Positions 28,889 to 37,936 of a stretch of 64,000 nucleotides of DNA are shown here, one piece after another. Position numbers and translations under genes: made by a program. Numbering within the stretch: position 1 is the first letter of the stretch; each line of letters starts with the position of its first letter. The DNA is from CBDHCC01 sp965219235 (GTDB lineage Bacteria; Pseudomonadota; Alphaproteobacteria; Sphingomonadales; Sphingomonadaceae): assembly GCA_965219235.1 (NCBI GenBank), contig OZ244721.1:1860001-1924000 (forward strand). The letters run 5' to 3'. The notes under the pieces are model-generated. The model did no database searches. It had not been told where the DNA came from and saw nothing but the letters and a program-made list of their open reading frames with translations.

Positions 28889-29962
28889 TCACCCCTCCAG
28901 CGCCGCCAGCCGCTCGGCCTCGTCGGCGACCGCCAGCGCGTCGATCAGCTCGTCCAGCTTGCCCTCCATCACCTCCGGCAGGCGGTGGAGGGTCAGGCCG
29001 ATGCGGTGGTCGGTCACGCGCCCCTGCGGGTAGTTGTAGGTGCGGATCCGCTGCGAGCGGTCGCCGGAACCCACCATCGCGCGCCGCTCCCCGGCACGCG
29101 CGGAATCCACCCGCTCGCGCTCGTGATCGTAGAGGCGCGCGCGCAGGATGGTCATCGCCTTGGCCTTGTTCTTGTGCTGGCTGCGGCCGTCCTGGCAGGC
29201 GACCGTGATTCCGGTCGGCAGGTGGGTCAGGCGCACGGCCGAGTCGGTCGTGTTGACGTGCTGCCCGCCCGCGCCCGACGATCGGTAGATGTCGATCCTG
29301 AGGTCGCCATCGGCGATCTCCACGTCCACCTCCTCGGCCTCCGGCAGCACCGCGACCGTCGCCGCCGACGTGTGGATGCGGCCGCCGGACTCGGTGGCGG
29401 GCACGCGCTGGACGCGGTGGACGCCCGACTCCCACTTCAGCGCGCCGAACACGCCCGCGCCGGTGACGGAGGCCACCACTTCCTTGAAGCCGCCGAGTTC
29501 GGCCGGGCTGGCCTCCATCGGCTCGACCCGCCAGCCGCGCTCCTCGGCATAGCGCTGGTACATGCGGTAGAGGTCGCCGGCGAACAAGGCCGCCTCGTCG
29601 CCGCCGGTGCCGGCGCGGATCTCCAGGATGGCGGGCTTGGCGTCGGCGCGGTCTTTCGGGACCAGAGCAAGGGCGAGGTCGCGTTCGGTCTGTTCCAGCC
29701 GCTCGGCGAGGCCGCGCAACTCGTCGGCCGCCATGCGGCGCAGTTCGGGGTCGGCGTCGTCGGCCATCGCCTCCAGTTCGGCCGCTTCGGCTCGTTCGGC
29801 GGTGAGGCGGCGGGCGAGGGCCGCGACCGGCTCCAGCTCGGCATGGTCCTTGGACAGCTGGACGTAGTCGGCGGGGTCGAGGTCGGGCGCGCCCATCCGC
29901 CCGACGATCTCGTCGGCCCGCGCGATGAGGGAGCGGACCGCCTCGTCGGAGAGTTCGCTCAT
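28889..29962 (-). CDS. prfA: Peptide chain release factor 1
   Basis: 357 residues, full length. It ends translation at UAA and UAG. The stop-codon reading tripeptide PAT is at 188-190 (PxT type of RF1) and the catalytic GGQ at 232-234 in SSGAGGQHVNTTDS. Its ATG overlaps the hisS stop (ATGA), so it is coupled to hisS; its modifying enzyme prmC follows. Confidence 0.97.
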   Translation of the reverse strand: MSELSDEAVRSLIARADEIVGRMGAPDLDPADYVQLSKDHAELEPVAALARRLTAERAEAAELEAMADDADPELRRMAADELRGLAERLEQTERDLALALVPKDRADAKPAILEIRAGTGGDEAALFAGDLYRMYQRYAEERGWRVEPMEASPAELGGFKEVVASVTGAGVFGALKWESGVHRVQRVPATESGGRIHTSAATVAVLPEAEEVDVEIADGDLRIDIYRSSGAGGQHVNTTDSAVRLTHLPTGITVACQDGRSQHKNKAKAMTILRARLYDHERERVDSARAGERRAMVGSGDRSQRIRTYNYPQGRVTDHRIGLTLHRLPEVMEGKLDELIDALAVADEAERLAALEG

Positions 29963-31206
29963 CCGGCCAACTCCGCCGCCAGCCCGTCGAGCGGCCGCTC
30001 CCGCTGCTCGCCGGTGGCGAGGTCGCGCACGGTGGCCACGCCGCGCGCCAGCTCGTCGGAGCCGATCAGGACGGCGGTGGCCGCGCCGACCTGATCGGCG
30101 TGCGCCATGCGCTTCTTCAGGTTGCCGCCGAAGCGCGCGTCCGCCGACACGCCCGCCCGGCGCAGTTCGGCGAGCAGCCGGGTCGCGGCCTCCTCCGCCT
30201 CCGCGCCCACCGGCACCACGGCGACGCGCACCCTTCGCGGCGCGGGCGCGGCCATCAGCATGGCGAGCCGCTCCATCCCCGCCGCCCAGCCCACGCCCGG
30301 CGTCGGCGGCCCGCCCAGCGCCTCCGCCAGCCCGTCATAGCGCCCCCCCGCCAGCACGGTCCCCTGCGCGCCCAGCCGATCGGTCACGAACTCGAACGCG
30401 GCGTGGCGGTAATAGTCGAGGCCGCGCACCAGCCGGGGGTTGCGCGTCCACGCCACACCGGCCGCGTCCAGCCCGGCGGTGAGCGCGGCGAAGCGGTCGC
30501 TGGCCTCTGCTGTCAGATGATCGTCGATCGTAGGCGCGGCCTCCACCACCGGCCGGTCGCGCGGGTCCTTGGTGTCGAGGATGCGGAGTGGATTGGTGAG
30601 GAGCCGCCGCGTGCTGTCCTCCCCCAGCTCGCTCTCATACGCGCGGAAATGGTCGGTCAACGCCTCGCGCCAGGCGTCGCGGCTCTCGGTGTCCCCCAAC
30701 GTGTTGAGCTGCAGCGTGACGCCCTCGGCGACGCCCAGCTCGTGGAGCAGCTGGTCGGCCATGGCCAGGAGCTCGACATCGGCCGCGACCTCGGCGGCCC
30801 CGATGATCTCCGCGTCCAACTGGTGGAACTGGCGATAGCGGCCCTTCTGCGGCCGCTCGTAACGGAACACCGGGCCGTGGGTCGCCAGCTTCAAGGGCGC
30901 GTGCTGCGCCCAGCCGTTGGTCAGATAGGCGCGCACGATGCCCGCCGTGAACTCCGGGCGCAGGGTGACGCTGTCGCCGCCCCGGTCCTCGAACGTGTAC
31001 ATCTCCTTGGCCACCACGTCCGTCGTCTCGCCCAGCGAGCGGGCGAAGACGGCGGTGGGCTCGATCACCGGCACCTCCACCCGGCCGAAGCCGTAGAGGT
31101 CGCGCACCCGCTTGAAGCCGTTGACGACCGCGTGGAAGCGGTCGGCCGTCTCGCCGATCATATCCTGTGTGCCGCGCACGGGGCTGGGGGTGGTGGGGTT
31201 CGCCAT
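29959..31206 (-). CDS. hisS: Histidyl-tRNA synthetase
   Basis: 415 residues, class II synthetase that charges tRNA-His. Seen are the N-terminal PSPVRGTQDMIGETADRFH, motif 2 region TLRPEFTAGIVRAYL with FRYERPQKGRYRQFHQ, the HisA motif LVRGLDYYRHAAFEF, and motif 3 GVGWAAGMERLAM. Start ATG 31206 gives the normal length; the longer frame lies over a REP pair. It is the first gene of hisS-prfA-prmC. Confidence 0.96.
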   Translation of the reverse strand: MANPTTPSPVRGTQDMIGETADRFHAVVNGFKRVRDLYGFGRVEVPVIEPTAVFARSLGETTDVVAKEMYTFEDRGGDSVTLRPEFTAGIVRAYLTNGWAQHAPLKLATHGPVFRYERPQKGRYRQFHQLDAEIIGAAEVAADVELLAMADQLLHELGVAEGVTLQLNTLGDTESRDAWREALTDHFRAYESELGEDSTRRLLTNPLRILDTKDPRDRPVVEAAPTIDDHLTAEASDRFAALTAGLDAAGVAWTRNPRLVRGLDYYRHAAFEFVTDRLGAQGTVLAGGRYDGLAEALGGPPTPGVGWAAGMERLAMLMAAPAPRRVRVAVVPVGAEAEEAATRLLAELRRAGVSADARFGGNLKKRMAHADQVGAATAVLIGSDELARGVATVRDLATGEQRERPLDGLAAELAG

Positions 31207-31256
31207 CGGGCGGGGACTTAGGGAGTTTTGGTGGAGGGTGCCACAGTCCCACATCG

Positions 31257-31366
31257 CTCCCTCTCCCCTTGGGAGAGGGAGCGGTGAGGGTGATCGCCCC
31301 GCGACGCTGGTCACCCTTACCCTTCCGCGCCTGCGGCGCTCCCTCACTCTCCCGCGGGGAGAGGGA
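31257..31366. repeat. Inverted REP pair between hisS and the M61 peptidase gene
   Basis: CTCCCTCTCCCCTTGGGAGAG on the left and CTCTCCCGCGGGGAGAG on the right, with inner complementary parts GGTGAGGGTGA and TCACCCTTACCC. It sits between two divergent genes, so it lies inside or next to both promoters. Confidence 0.8.
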
Positions 31367-31435
31367 CACATGGCTGGCTGGACCTCTCCCCCACTCTCCG
31401 CCACAACCTGCCGCACTCAACCCGGGGACCTCCTC

Positions 31436-33370
31436 ATGCGCCAACTCGCCTTCGCCGCCCTCCTGCTCGCCTCCACCCCGCTCGCCGCGCAGATGCAGCC
31501 GGCGACGAACAGCCAGCCCGCGTCCACCGCGCCGTTCGGCACCGCCGTGCCCGCCGCCCGCGACGTGCCCTATCCCGGCACCATTCAGCTGAAAGTCGAC
31601 GCGACCGACACGCGGCAGGGCGTGTTCCGGGTGGAGGAGACGATCCCCGTGACCGTCGCCGGGCCGATGACCCTGCTGTTCCCCGAATGGCTGCCCGGCA
31701 ACCACTCGCCCACCGGCCAGATCGAGAAGCTGACCGGCCTCGCGATCACCGCCGACGGACGGCCCGTCGCCTGGACTCGCGATCCGGTGGAGGTGTTCGC
31801 CTTCCACCTGGACGTGCCCGCCGGCGCGCGCGCGATCACCGCGCGCTTCCAGTTCACGTCGGCCACCGACGACAACCAGGGCCGGATCGTGATGACGCCC
31901 GCGATGATGAACATCCAGTGGGAGTCGGTGTCGCTCTATCCGGCGGGCTACTTCACCAGGCGGATTCCGATCCAGGCGACCGTCACCTACCCGGCCGGCT
32001 GGCAGAACGGCACGGCGCTTCGGCCCGAGACGACGGAGGGCGCGACGGTCACCTACCAGACCGTGGACTACGACACACTGGTCGATTCGCCGGTCTTCGC
32101 CGGCGCGCATTTCCGCCGCGTGCCGCTGACCGACGACGTGACGCTCAACATCGTGGCCGACGAGGAGGCGGACCTCGCCTACACCGACGACCAGATCGCC
32201 GCCCACAAGCGCTTGGCGCGGGAGGCGCGCGCGCTGTTCGGAGCCAACCACTTCGACCATTACGACTTCCTGCTGGCCTTGACCGACGAAATGGGCGGCA
32301 TCGGGCTGGAGCATCATCGCAGTTCCGAGAACGGCGTCGACCCCGAGTATTTCACGAAGGACTGGGCCGAAGGGCCAGACAGCCGCACCCTCTTGCCGCA
32401 CGAGATGACGCACAGCTGGAACGGCAAATACCGCCGCCCGGCCGACCTCTGGACGCCCGACTTCGCCACGCCGATGCGCGACAGCGGGCTGTGGGTGTAC
32501 GAGGGCCAGACGCAGTTCTGGGGCACCGTGCTCGCCGCGCGCTCCGGCCTGCTCACCAAGCAGCAGACGCTCGACATCCTGGCGCAGACGGCGGCCGGGA
32601 TGCAACAGCGGGTCGGGCGGGAGTGGCGACCGCTGATCGACACCACCAACGACCCCATCCTGTCGCAGCGCCGGCCCAAGCCGTGGTCGAGCTGGCAGAG
32701 GTCCGAGGACTATTACAACGAGGGCCTGCTGATCTGGCTGGAGGTCGACTCGATCCTGCGCGAGCGGTCGGGCGGCAAGCGGTCGATGGACGACTTCGCC
32801 CGCGCCTTCTTCGGCGGCAAGGACGGCGACTGGGGAGTGGTGACCTACGACCGGGGCGACGTGATCGCGACGCTCAACCGCGTTCAGCCCTACGACTGGG
32901 CGACCTTCTTCGCCGACCGGCTGGACAAGGCGGAGCCGCAGGCACCTCTGAACGGCCTGGCCGCGAACGGCTACGAGATGGTCTACGGCACGGAGAAGAC
33001 GAGCGCGGTCAAGGCGGCGGAGGAGCGCTACGAGGCCAGCGACTTCACCTATTCGCTCGGTCTGTCGGTGAACGACGACGGCGAGGTGCGCCAGGTCGTG
33101 TGGGACTCGCCCGCATTCCGGGCCGGGCTGACGAACGCCGCGAAGATCACCGGCGTGAACGGCCGCACCTATTCGGGCGACCGGCTTGCCGACGCGGTGA
33201 AGCTGAGCGCGACCGAGCCGGTCACGCTGACGCTGGAGGAGGGCAGCCGGGTGCGAGTGGTAGCGCTCCCATATACCGGCGGGCCGCGCTATCCCGTGCT
33301 GCGCAAGGTCGGGACGGGCACCACGGGCCTCGACAGGCTGCTCAGCCCCCGGCTAGGGGGCGGCCGCTAA
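31436..33370 (+). CDS. Secreted M61-family glycyl aminopeptidase with PDZ domain
   Basis: 644 residues. A signal peptide (MRQLAFAALLLASTPLAAQ) is followed by a beta-rich N-terminal domain, the zinc motif HEMTH at 322-326 (PHEMTHSWNGKY), the upstream GGIGLEH, and the third ligand region LWVYEGQTQFWG near 354. A PDZ-like segment (DSPAFRAGLTNAAKITGVNGR) lies near 555-580. The family cleaves peptides with N-terminal Gly or Ala in the periplasm. Start ATG 31436 is chosen because it gives a clean signal peptide. Confidence 0.93.
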   Translation: MRQLAFAALLLASTPLAAQMQPATNSQPASTAPFGTAVPAARDVPYPGTIQLKVDATDTRQGVFRVEETIPVTVAGPMTLLFPEWLPGNHSPTGQIEKLTGLAITADGRPVAWTRDPVEVFAFHLDVPAGARAITARFQFTSATDDNQGRIVMTPAMMNIQWESVSLYPAGYFTRRIPIQATVTYPAGWQNGTALRPETTEGATVTYQTVDYDTLVDSPVFAGAHFRRVPLTDDVTLNIVADEEADLAYTDDQIAAHKRLAREARALFGANHFDHYDFLLALTDEMGGIGLEHHRSSENGVDPEYFTKDWAEGPDSRTLLPHEMTHSWNGKYRRPADLWTPDFATPMRDSGLWVYEGQTQFWGTVLAARSGLLTKQQTLDILAQTAAGMQQRVGREWRPLIDTTNDPILSQRRPKPWSSWQRSEDYYNEGLLIWLEVDSILRERSGGKRSMDDFARAFFGGKDGDWGVVTYDRGDVIATLNRVQPYDWATFFADRLDKAEPQAPLNGLAANGYEMVYGTEKTSAVKAAEERYEASDFTYSLGLSVNDDGEVRQVVWDSPAFRAGLTNAAKITGVNGRTYSGDRLADAVKLSATEPVTLTLEEGSRVRVVALPYTGGPRYPVLRKVGTGTTGLDRLLSPRLGGGR

Positions 33371-33385
33371 CAGCCTGGAACCCCC

Positions 33386-33937
33386 ATGAACTTCGAAGCC
33401 ATTCCGACCGGCGTGAACCCGCCGGACAGCCTTAATGTCGTCATCGAGGTGCCGACCGGCGGCGAGCCGGTGAAGTACGAGTTCGACAAGGCGTCCGGCG
33501 CGCTGTTCGTCGACCGCATCCTGCACACGCCGATGCGCTATCCGGCGAACTACGGCTTCGTGCCCCACACGCTGTCGCCCGACGGCGACCCGCTGGACGC
33601 GCTGATCGTGGCGCGATCGCCCTTCATCCCCGGCTGCGTCGTGCGCGCGCGCCCGATCGCGGTGCTGAATCTGGAGGACGAGCATGGCGGCGACGAGAAG
33701 CTCGTCTGCGTGCCCGACACCGCCACCTTCCCCTATTACGCCAATGTGATGGAGAAGGAGGATCTGCCCTCGATCGTGTTCGACCAGATCGAACATTTCT
33801 TCACCCACTACAAGGATCTGGAGAGGGAGAAGTGGGTGCGCGTCGGCGTGTGGGGCGACGCGGCGGAGGCGCGGCGCATCGTGACGGAGGCGATCGAACG
33901 CGCCGCCGCCCATCCGGAGCTGCCCAGAGCCGGTTGA
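33386..33937 (+). CDS. ppa: Inorganic pyrophosphatase (family I)
   Basis: 183 residues. It hydrolyses pyrophosphate to two phosphates, pulling biosynthetic reactions forward. The metal-binding signature DGDPLD at 66-71 and the segments EVPTGGEPVKYEFDK and RYPANYGFVPHTL are diagnostic. Normal length for the bacterial hexameric enzyme. It follows the peptidase gene by 15 bases. Confidence 0.97.
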   Translation: MNFEAIPTGVNPPDSLNVVIEVPTGGEPVKYEFDKASGALFVDRILHTPMRYPANYGFVPHTLSPDGDPLDALIVARSPFIPGCVVRARPIAVLNLEDEHGGDEKLVCVPDTATFPYYANVMEKEDLPSIVFDQIEHFFTHYKDLEREKWVRVGVWGDAAEARRIVTEAIERAAAHPELPRAG

Positions 33938-33998
33938 CGCGTCGTTAACCGTCGGTCCGTATCCGGGGGCGAAACCGCTCCCGGACAAGGACCTCCCG

Positions 33999-34475
33999 AT
34001 GCGCCTGCCCCGCCTGCTCGCCGCCGCCGCACTCGCGCTCGCCGCCACCGCCCCCACGCTCGCCCAGGAGCAGCCGGTCGAGCTGATCAGTAGCCTGTTC
34101 GTGCTGCATCGGACGACGCTGTCGGACGGCACGGTGACCGAGACGCGCGACGCGCCCGACACCGTGCTGCCGGGAGATCCGATCCTGGTGGAGCTCACAT
34201 ACGCCAACACGGGCGCCGCCCCGGCGGAGAATTTTTCCGCGGTGAACCCCATCCCTGACGGGCTGGTGTTCGTGTCCACCGACACAGCCGCGACCGACTA
34301 TTCAGTGGACGGTGGTAAGAGCTGGGGACCGTTGGCCTCGCTCAGCGTGCCGGACGGGGACGGCAAGCCGCGCGCCGCCACCGCCGCCGACGTGAACCAG
34401 GTCCGCTTCCACGCGCCCGCCGCGGTGGCTCCGGGCGCCACCGGCACCTTCGCCTTCCGCGCGGTGGTCCGCTGA
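33999..34475 (+). CDS. Secreted DUF11-like protein
   Basis: 158 residues. Signal peptide MRLPRLLAAAALALAATAPTLAQ. The mature part PGDPILVELTYANTGAAPAENFSAVNPIPDGLVFV is the repeat found in DUF11 / conserved repeat surface proteins, with one Ig-like beta domain. A single domain and no anchor suggest a periplasmic or secreted protein of unknown role. Confidence 0.8.
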   Translation: MRLPRLLAAAALALAATAPTLAQEQPVELISSLFVLHRTTLSDGTVTETRDAPDTVLPGDPILVELTYANTGAAPAENFSAVNPIPDGLVFVSTDTAATDYSVDGGKSWGPLASLSVPDGDGKPRAATAADVNQVRFHAPAAVAPGATGTFAFRAVVR

Positions 34476-34559
34476 ACCTCGGACGACCGCGCCTTTGGCG
34501 GCGATCCGGAACCTCGACTTCGCTTTTTGACAAAACGAACTCATTGGGTTGGAGCGTCT

Positions 34560-34668
34560 CAGGAACCCGCGCCACGCAGCGGAGTGAGAGGTGAGGGCGA
34601 CCCAGGGTCACGCTCTTCGCCTCACCCTTCCGGCGCTCCGCGCCTCCCTCTCCCAAGGGGAGAGATGA
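34560..34668. repeat. REP-like inverted element downstream of the DUF11 gene
   Basis: Left part GCGGAGTGAGAGGTGAGGGCGACCC and right part CGCCTCACCCTTCCGGCGCTCC with CTCTCCCAAGGGGAGAG at 34649-34665. Lies between convergent genes. Confidence 0.7.
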
Positions 34669-34684
34669 ACGACCCCGCGCCCGC

Positions 34685-35485
34685 TCAGCGCACCAACGCG
34701 TCCTTGGCGGGCGCGCCCTGCCCCACCGCCTCGGCTTCCCCGTCCCGCTCCGGCACGAACCGTCGCCAGCCGGCGGGGCCGAGGCGTTCGAGCGGCTGGA
34801 AGCGGGTCTTGTAGCGCATCCGCGCCGCGCCCCGGACCCAGTAGCCCAGATAGAGGTGCGATCCGCCGGCCTCGGCCACGCGCCGGATGTGGTCGAGGAT
34901 GATATGGGTGCCCAGCCCCTTGCGCCGTTCGTCGTCCGGACGGAAGAAGCTGTAGATCATCGACAGACCGTCCGCCTGCCCGTCGGTCAGGCACGCGCCG
35001 ACCAGGCGCCCGGGCCGCCCGTCCGGGCCGGCGGGCTCGCGATATTCGAGGATCGCGGTCCGGACCGGCGTCTGCTCGACCATGTCGGCGAAGTCGTCGG
35101 CGTCCATCTCCGACATGCCGCCTTGGGGATGGCGCGCGGACAGATAGGCGCGCAGCAGGTCGAACTGCTCCGCCGTCGACCAGGGCTGGCATTCGGTCAC
35201 GACCAGGTCGCCGTTGCGCCGCATCAATTTGCGCTGTGTCGCGTTGGGACGGAACTCGCGCGCCAGGACCCGCACCGAAACGCACGCGGTGCAGCCGATG
35301 CAGGACGGCCGGTAGGCGACGCCCTGGCTGCGGCGGAAGCCGATCCGGCCGAGCGCGTCGTTGAGCTCCGCGGCGTCCGGTCCGCGCAGTTCGGTGAACA
35401 CCTTGCGCTCGGTGCGGCCCGGCAGATAGGGGCACGGGCCGACGCCGGTGACGAAGAAGCGCGGGAAACGGAAGGGTGCGGTCAA
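34685..35485 (-). CDS. bpt: Aspartate/glutamate leucyltransferase (arginyltransferase family)
   Basis: 266 residues. It transfers Leu from Leu-tRNA to proteins with N-terminal Asp or Glu, marking them for ClpAP degradation (N-degron route). The diagnostic parts are CPYLPGRTERKVF, YRPSCIGCTACVSVRV and SMIYSFFRPDDERRKGLGTHIILDHI. The basic start and Cys pairs are conserved in the ATE/Bpt family. Bpt rather than true Ate is inferred from the bacterial form. Confidence 0.93.
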   Translation of the reverse strand: MTAPFRFPRFFVTGVGPCPYLPGRTERKVFTELRGPDAAELNDALGRIGFRRSQGVAYRPSCIGCTACVSVRVLAREFRPNATQRKLMRRNGDLVVTECQPWSTAEQFDLLRAYLSARHPQGGMSEMDADDFADMVEQTPVRTAILEYREPAGPDGRPGRLVGACLTDGQADGLSMIYSFFRPDDERRKGLGTHIILDHIRRVAEAGGSHLYLGYWVRGAARMRYKTRFQPLERLGPAGWRRFVPERDGEAEAVGQGAPAKDALVR

Positions 35486-35564
35486 CGGGCGGGTCCTGGC
35501 GGGGTGGTGGGCGACGCCCCCTTATTCCCCGCCCACGCGTTGGTGAAAAGCGCGTTTACCATGC

Positions 35565-36803
35565 TCATGCCAGTTCGATGACGCTCACCTTGTAGCCGCC
35601 CTCGCGGAGCGCCGCGACGAGCCGGTCCAGGTGGTCGCGGTCGCGGGTCTCGCATTCGATCTCGGTCATCAGGTCCTTTGCGGGCACGGAGGTGAAGATC
35701 CGCTGATGCGCCACCTCCATGATGTTGACCCCCTGGTCGCTGACGATCCTGAGCATGGAGACCAGCGCGCCGGCGCGGTCCTGCAGCTCGATGCGCAGCC
35801 GAGCGATGCGGCCGTGGCGCGCCAGGTCGCGGATCAGCACGTTGGCGAGCAGGCGGGTGTCGATGTTGCCGCCGCACAGCACCAGCCCGCACTTGCGCCC
35901 CCGAAAGCGCTCCGGATAGGCGAGGAGTGCTGCCAGCCCGGCGGCGCCCGCGCCCTCCACCACCGTCTTCTCGATCTCGACCAGCAGGCTGACCGCGCGC
36001 TCCAGGTGGCGCTCGGCAACCAGCAGCATCTCCGCGCCCAGCGCGCGCACGACCCGCGGCGTCAGCGTGCCCGCCGTCGCCACCGCGATGCCCTCGCCCA
36101 GCGTGTCGCCGCCGGTCGGCCGGTCGCCGCCGTCGAGCGCGTTGAGCATGGAGGGGTAGAGCTCGCTCTCCACGCCGACCAGGTCGATATCGGACTTCAC
36201 CCCGCGCGCGGCGACCCCCATGCCCGCCAGCAGCCCGCCGCCGCCCACGGGCACGACCAGCGTGTCGAGTTCGGGCGCGTCCTCCAGCATCTCCAGCGCC
36301 ACCGTGCCCTGCCCGGCCATGATCGACGGCTGGTCGAAGGGGTGGACGAAGGTGTAGCCGTGCCGGCCCTCCAGCTCGCGGGCGTGGGCGTAGGCGTCGT
36401 CGAACCGTTCTCCGTGCAGCACGACGGTGGCGCCGTGGCTTTCGGTCTGCACGATCTTGGTCACCGGCGCGGTCACCGGCATCACGATGGTGGCGGGCAC
36501 GCCCAGCCGTTGGGCGTGATAGGCCAGTCCCTGCGCGTGGTTGCCGGCCGACGCCGCGATCACGCCCTTGGCCCGATCCGCCTCGGCCATGGTGAGCAGC
36601 GTGTTGAGCGCGCCGCGCTCCTTGTAGGCGGCGGTGAACTGCAGGTTCTCGAACTTGCACCACACCTGCGCCCCGGTGATCCGCGACAGGGTGATGGAGT
36701 GGAGCGTCGGCGTGCGCACCACCGCGCCCGCGATCCGCGCCGCCGCCGCGCGCACGTCCGCCGGCGTGACGGGCAGCGGGGCGTCGGCGGTTGGGGGCGT
36801 CAT
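35565..36803 (-). CDS. ilvA: Threonine ammonia-lyase (threonine dehydratase) with ACT domain
   Basis: 412 residues. It deaminates Thr to 2-oxobutanoate for isoleucine synthesis with PLP on Lys61 (TAAYKERGALN); the phosphate-binding loop VPVGGGGLLAG is present. The C-terminal part (about 335-412, RIELQDRAGALVSMLRIV) is an ACT domain. This short form with a single ACT is close to the catabolic/biosynthetic IlvA of alphaproteobacteria. Start ATG 36803 gives the family length. Confidence 0.92.
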   Translation of the reverse strand: MTPPTADAPLPVTPADVRAAAARIAGAVVRTPTLHSITLSRITGAQVWCKFENLQFTAAYKERGALNTLLTMAEADRAKGVIAASAGNHAQGLAYHAQRLGVPATIVMPVTAPVTKIVQTESHGATVVLHGERFDDAYAHARELEGRHGYTFVHPFDQPSIMAGQGTVALEMLEDAPELDTLVVPVGGGGLLAGMGVAARGVKSDIDLVGVESELYPSMLNALDGGDRPTGGDTLGEGIAVATAGTLTPRVVRALGAEMLLVAERHLERAVSLLVEIEKTVVEGAGAAGLAALLAYPERFRGRKCGLVLCGGNIDTRLLANVLIRDLARHGRIARLRIELQDRAGALVSMLRIVSDQGVNIMEVAHQRIFTSVPAKDLMTEIECETRDRDHLDRLVAALREGGYKVSVIELA

Positions 36804-36885
36804 CACCGCCCTGCTTATGCGGGCCGCCGGCGCCGCGCAATCGAGGGTAGGCGGAGTGTCCGGGAATGGGCCGGGTGTGCGTTTG

Positions 36886-36955
36886 TGTCTCGCTTTCGAT
36901 TCCTGTCGCTCGCCTCCTGTCCATGTCTCGTCTTTGCGAGCGTGAAAGCGAGACA
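36886..36955. repeat. 12-base inverted repeat between ilvA and lgt
   Basis: TGTCTCGCTTTC at 36886-36897 and GAAAGCGAGACA at 36944-36955 are perfect inverted copies, 46 bases apart. They lie between the divergent ilvA and lgt genes and could be a REP relic or a control structure. Confidence 0.55.
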
Positions 36956-37054
36956 CTGCCCCGCGACACCACCCCGCTTTCGCCATCGCGGCCGACCGGC
37001 TAGAGCGGCGGCCATCGTCCGCCACGACCGGAGCGCCCGCAGGAGCGAGAGACC

Positions 37055-37936
37055 ATGATCGACAGCCTTCTCGCCGCGGCCACCTCCGCCCCGAACGCGA
37101 TCCAGTGGACGTCGCTCGGCCTCGATCCGGTGGCCTTGGACCTGGGGTTCTTCCAGATCCGCTGGTACTCGCTCGCCTATCTGGCCGGCATCCTGGTGGG
37201 CTGGTGGTATCTGCTCCGACTGATCGCGCAGCCGGGCGCGCCGATGGCGCGACGCCACGCCGACGACCTGGTGTTCTACGTCACGCTCGGCATCATCCTG
37301 GGCGGCCGGATCGGCTACGTCCTGTTCTACAATCTCGACTACTATCTCGCCAATCCGCTGGCGATCCTGACGCTGTGGGACGGCGGCATGTCGTTCCACG
37401 GCGGCGTGATCGGCGTCACGGCCGCGCTGTGGTGGCTGGCGCGCGCCAACGGCCTCTCCTTCCTCCGGATCTGCGACTACATCGCCTGCTGCGTGCCGTT
37501 CGGGATGACCTTCGGCCGCCTGGCGAACTTCGTGAACGGCGAGCTGTGGGGTCGGCCCACCACGCTGCCCTGGGGCATGGTGTTCCCCAACGCGCCCGAC
37601 GCGCTGCCCCGCCATCCGAGCCAGCTCTACGAGGCCGGGCTGGAGGGGCTGGCGGTGTTCGCGGTGCTGTGGTTCCTCTTCTGGCGCACGGACGCGCGCT
37701 ATTACCCCGGCCGTCTGGTCGGCGCTTTCACGCTGTCGATCGCGATCGCCCGCTTCCTGGTGGAGTTCGTGCGCCAGCCCGACCGCCAACTCACCGAGTT
37801 CGCGGCCACCACCGGCCTGTCGATGGGCCAGTGGCTCACCATCCCGATGATGCTGCTCGGCCTGTGGCTGATCTGGACCTCCGCGGGCCGCCGGCGGCGG
37901 GTGGAGCCGTTCGCGGGCACGCAGAGCGTCGCGTGA
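37055..37936 (+). CDS. lgt: Prolipoprotein diacylglyceryl transferase
   Basis: 293 residues, seven membrane helices. It adds diacylglycerol to the lipobox Cys of prolipoproteins. Signature SFHGGVIGVTAALWW and the motif GRLANFVNGELWGRPT (with the conserved Arg and Asn-Glu) are seen; RHPSQLYEAGLEGL holds the late conserved Glu. It starts the lgt-midA-(GNAT)-pgeF operon; its stop overlaps the midA GTG. Confidence 0.96.
   Translation: MIDSLLAAATSAPNAIQWTSLGLDPVALDLGFFQIRWYSLAYLAGILVGWWYLLRLIAQPGAPMARRHADDLVFYVTLGIILGGRIGYVLFYNLDYYLANPLAILTLWDGGMSFHGGVIGVTAALWWLARANGLSFLRICDYIACCVPFGMTFGRLANFVNGELWGRPTTLPWGMVFPNAPDALPRHPSQLYEAGLEGLAVFAVLWFLFWRTDARYYPGRLVGAFTLSIAIARFLVEFVRQPDRQLTEFAATTGLSMGQWLTIPMMLLGLWLIWTSAGRRRRVEPFAGTQSVA

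Noticed and set aside
31687..33435. 582-residue frame overlapping the M61 peptidase
   Set aside because: Out-of-frame shadow; the peptidase frame has signal peptide, zinc motif and PDZ segment.
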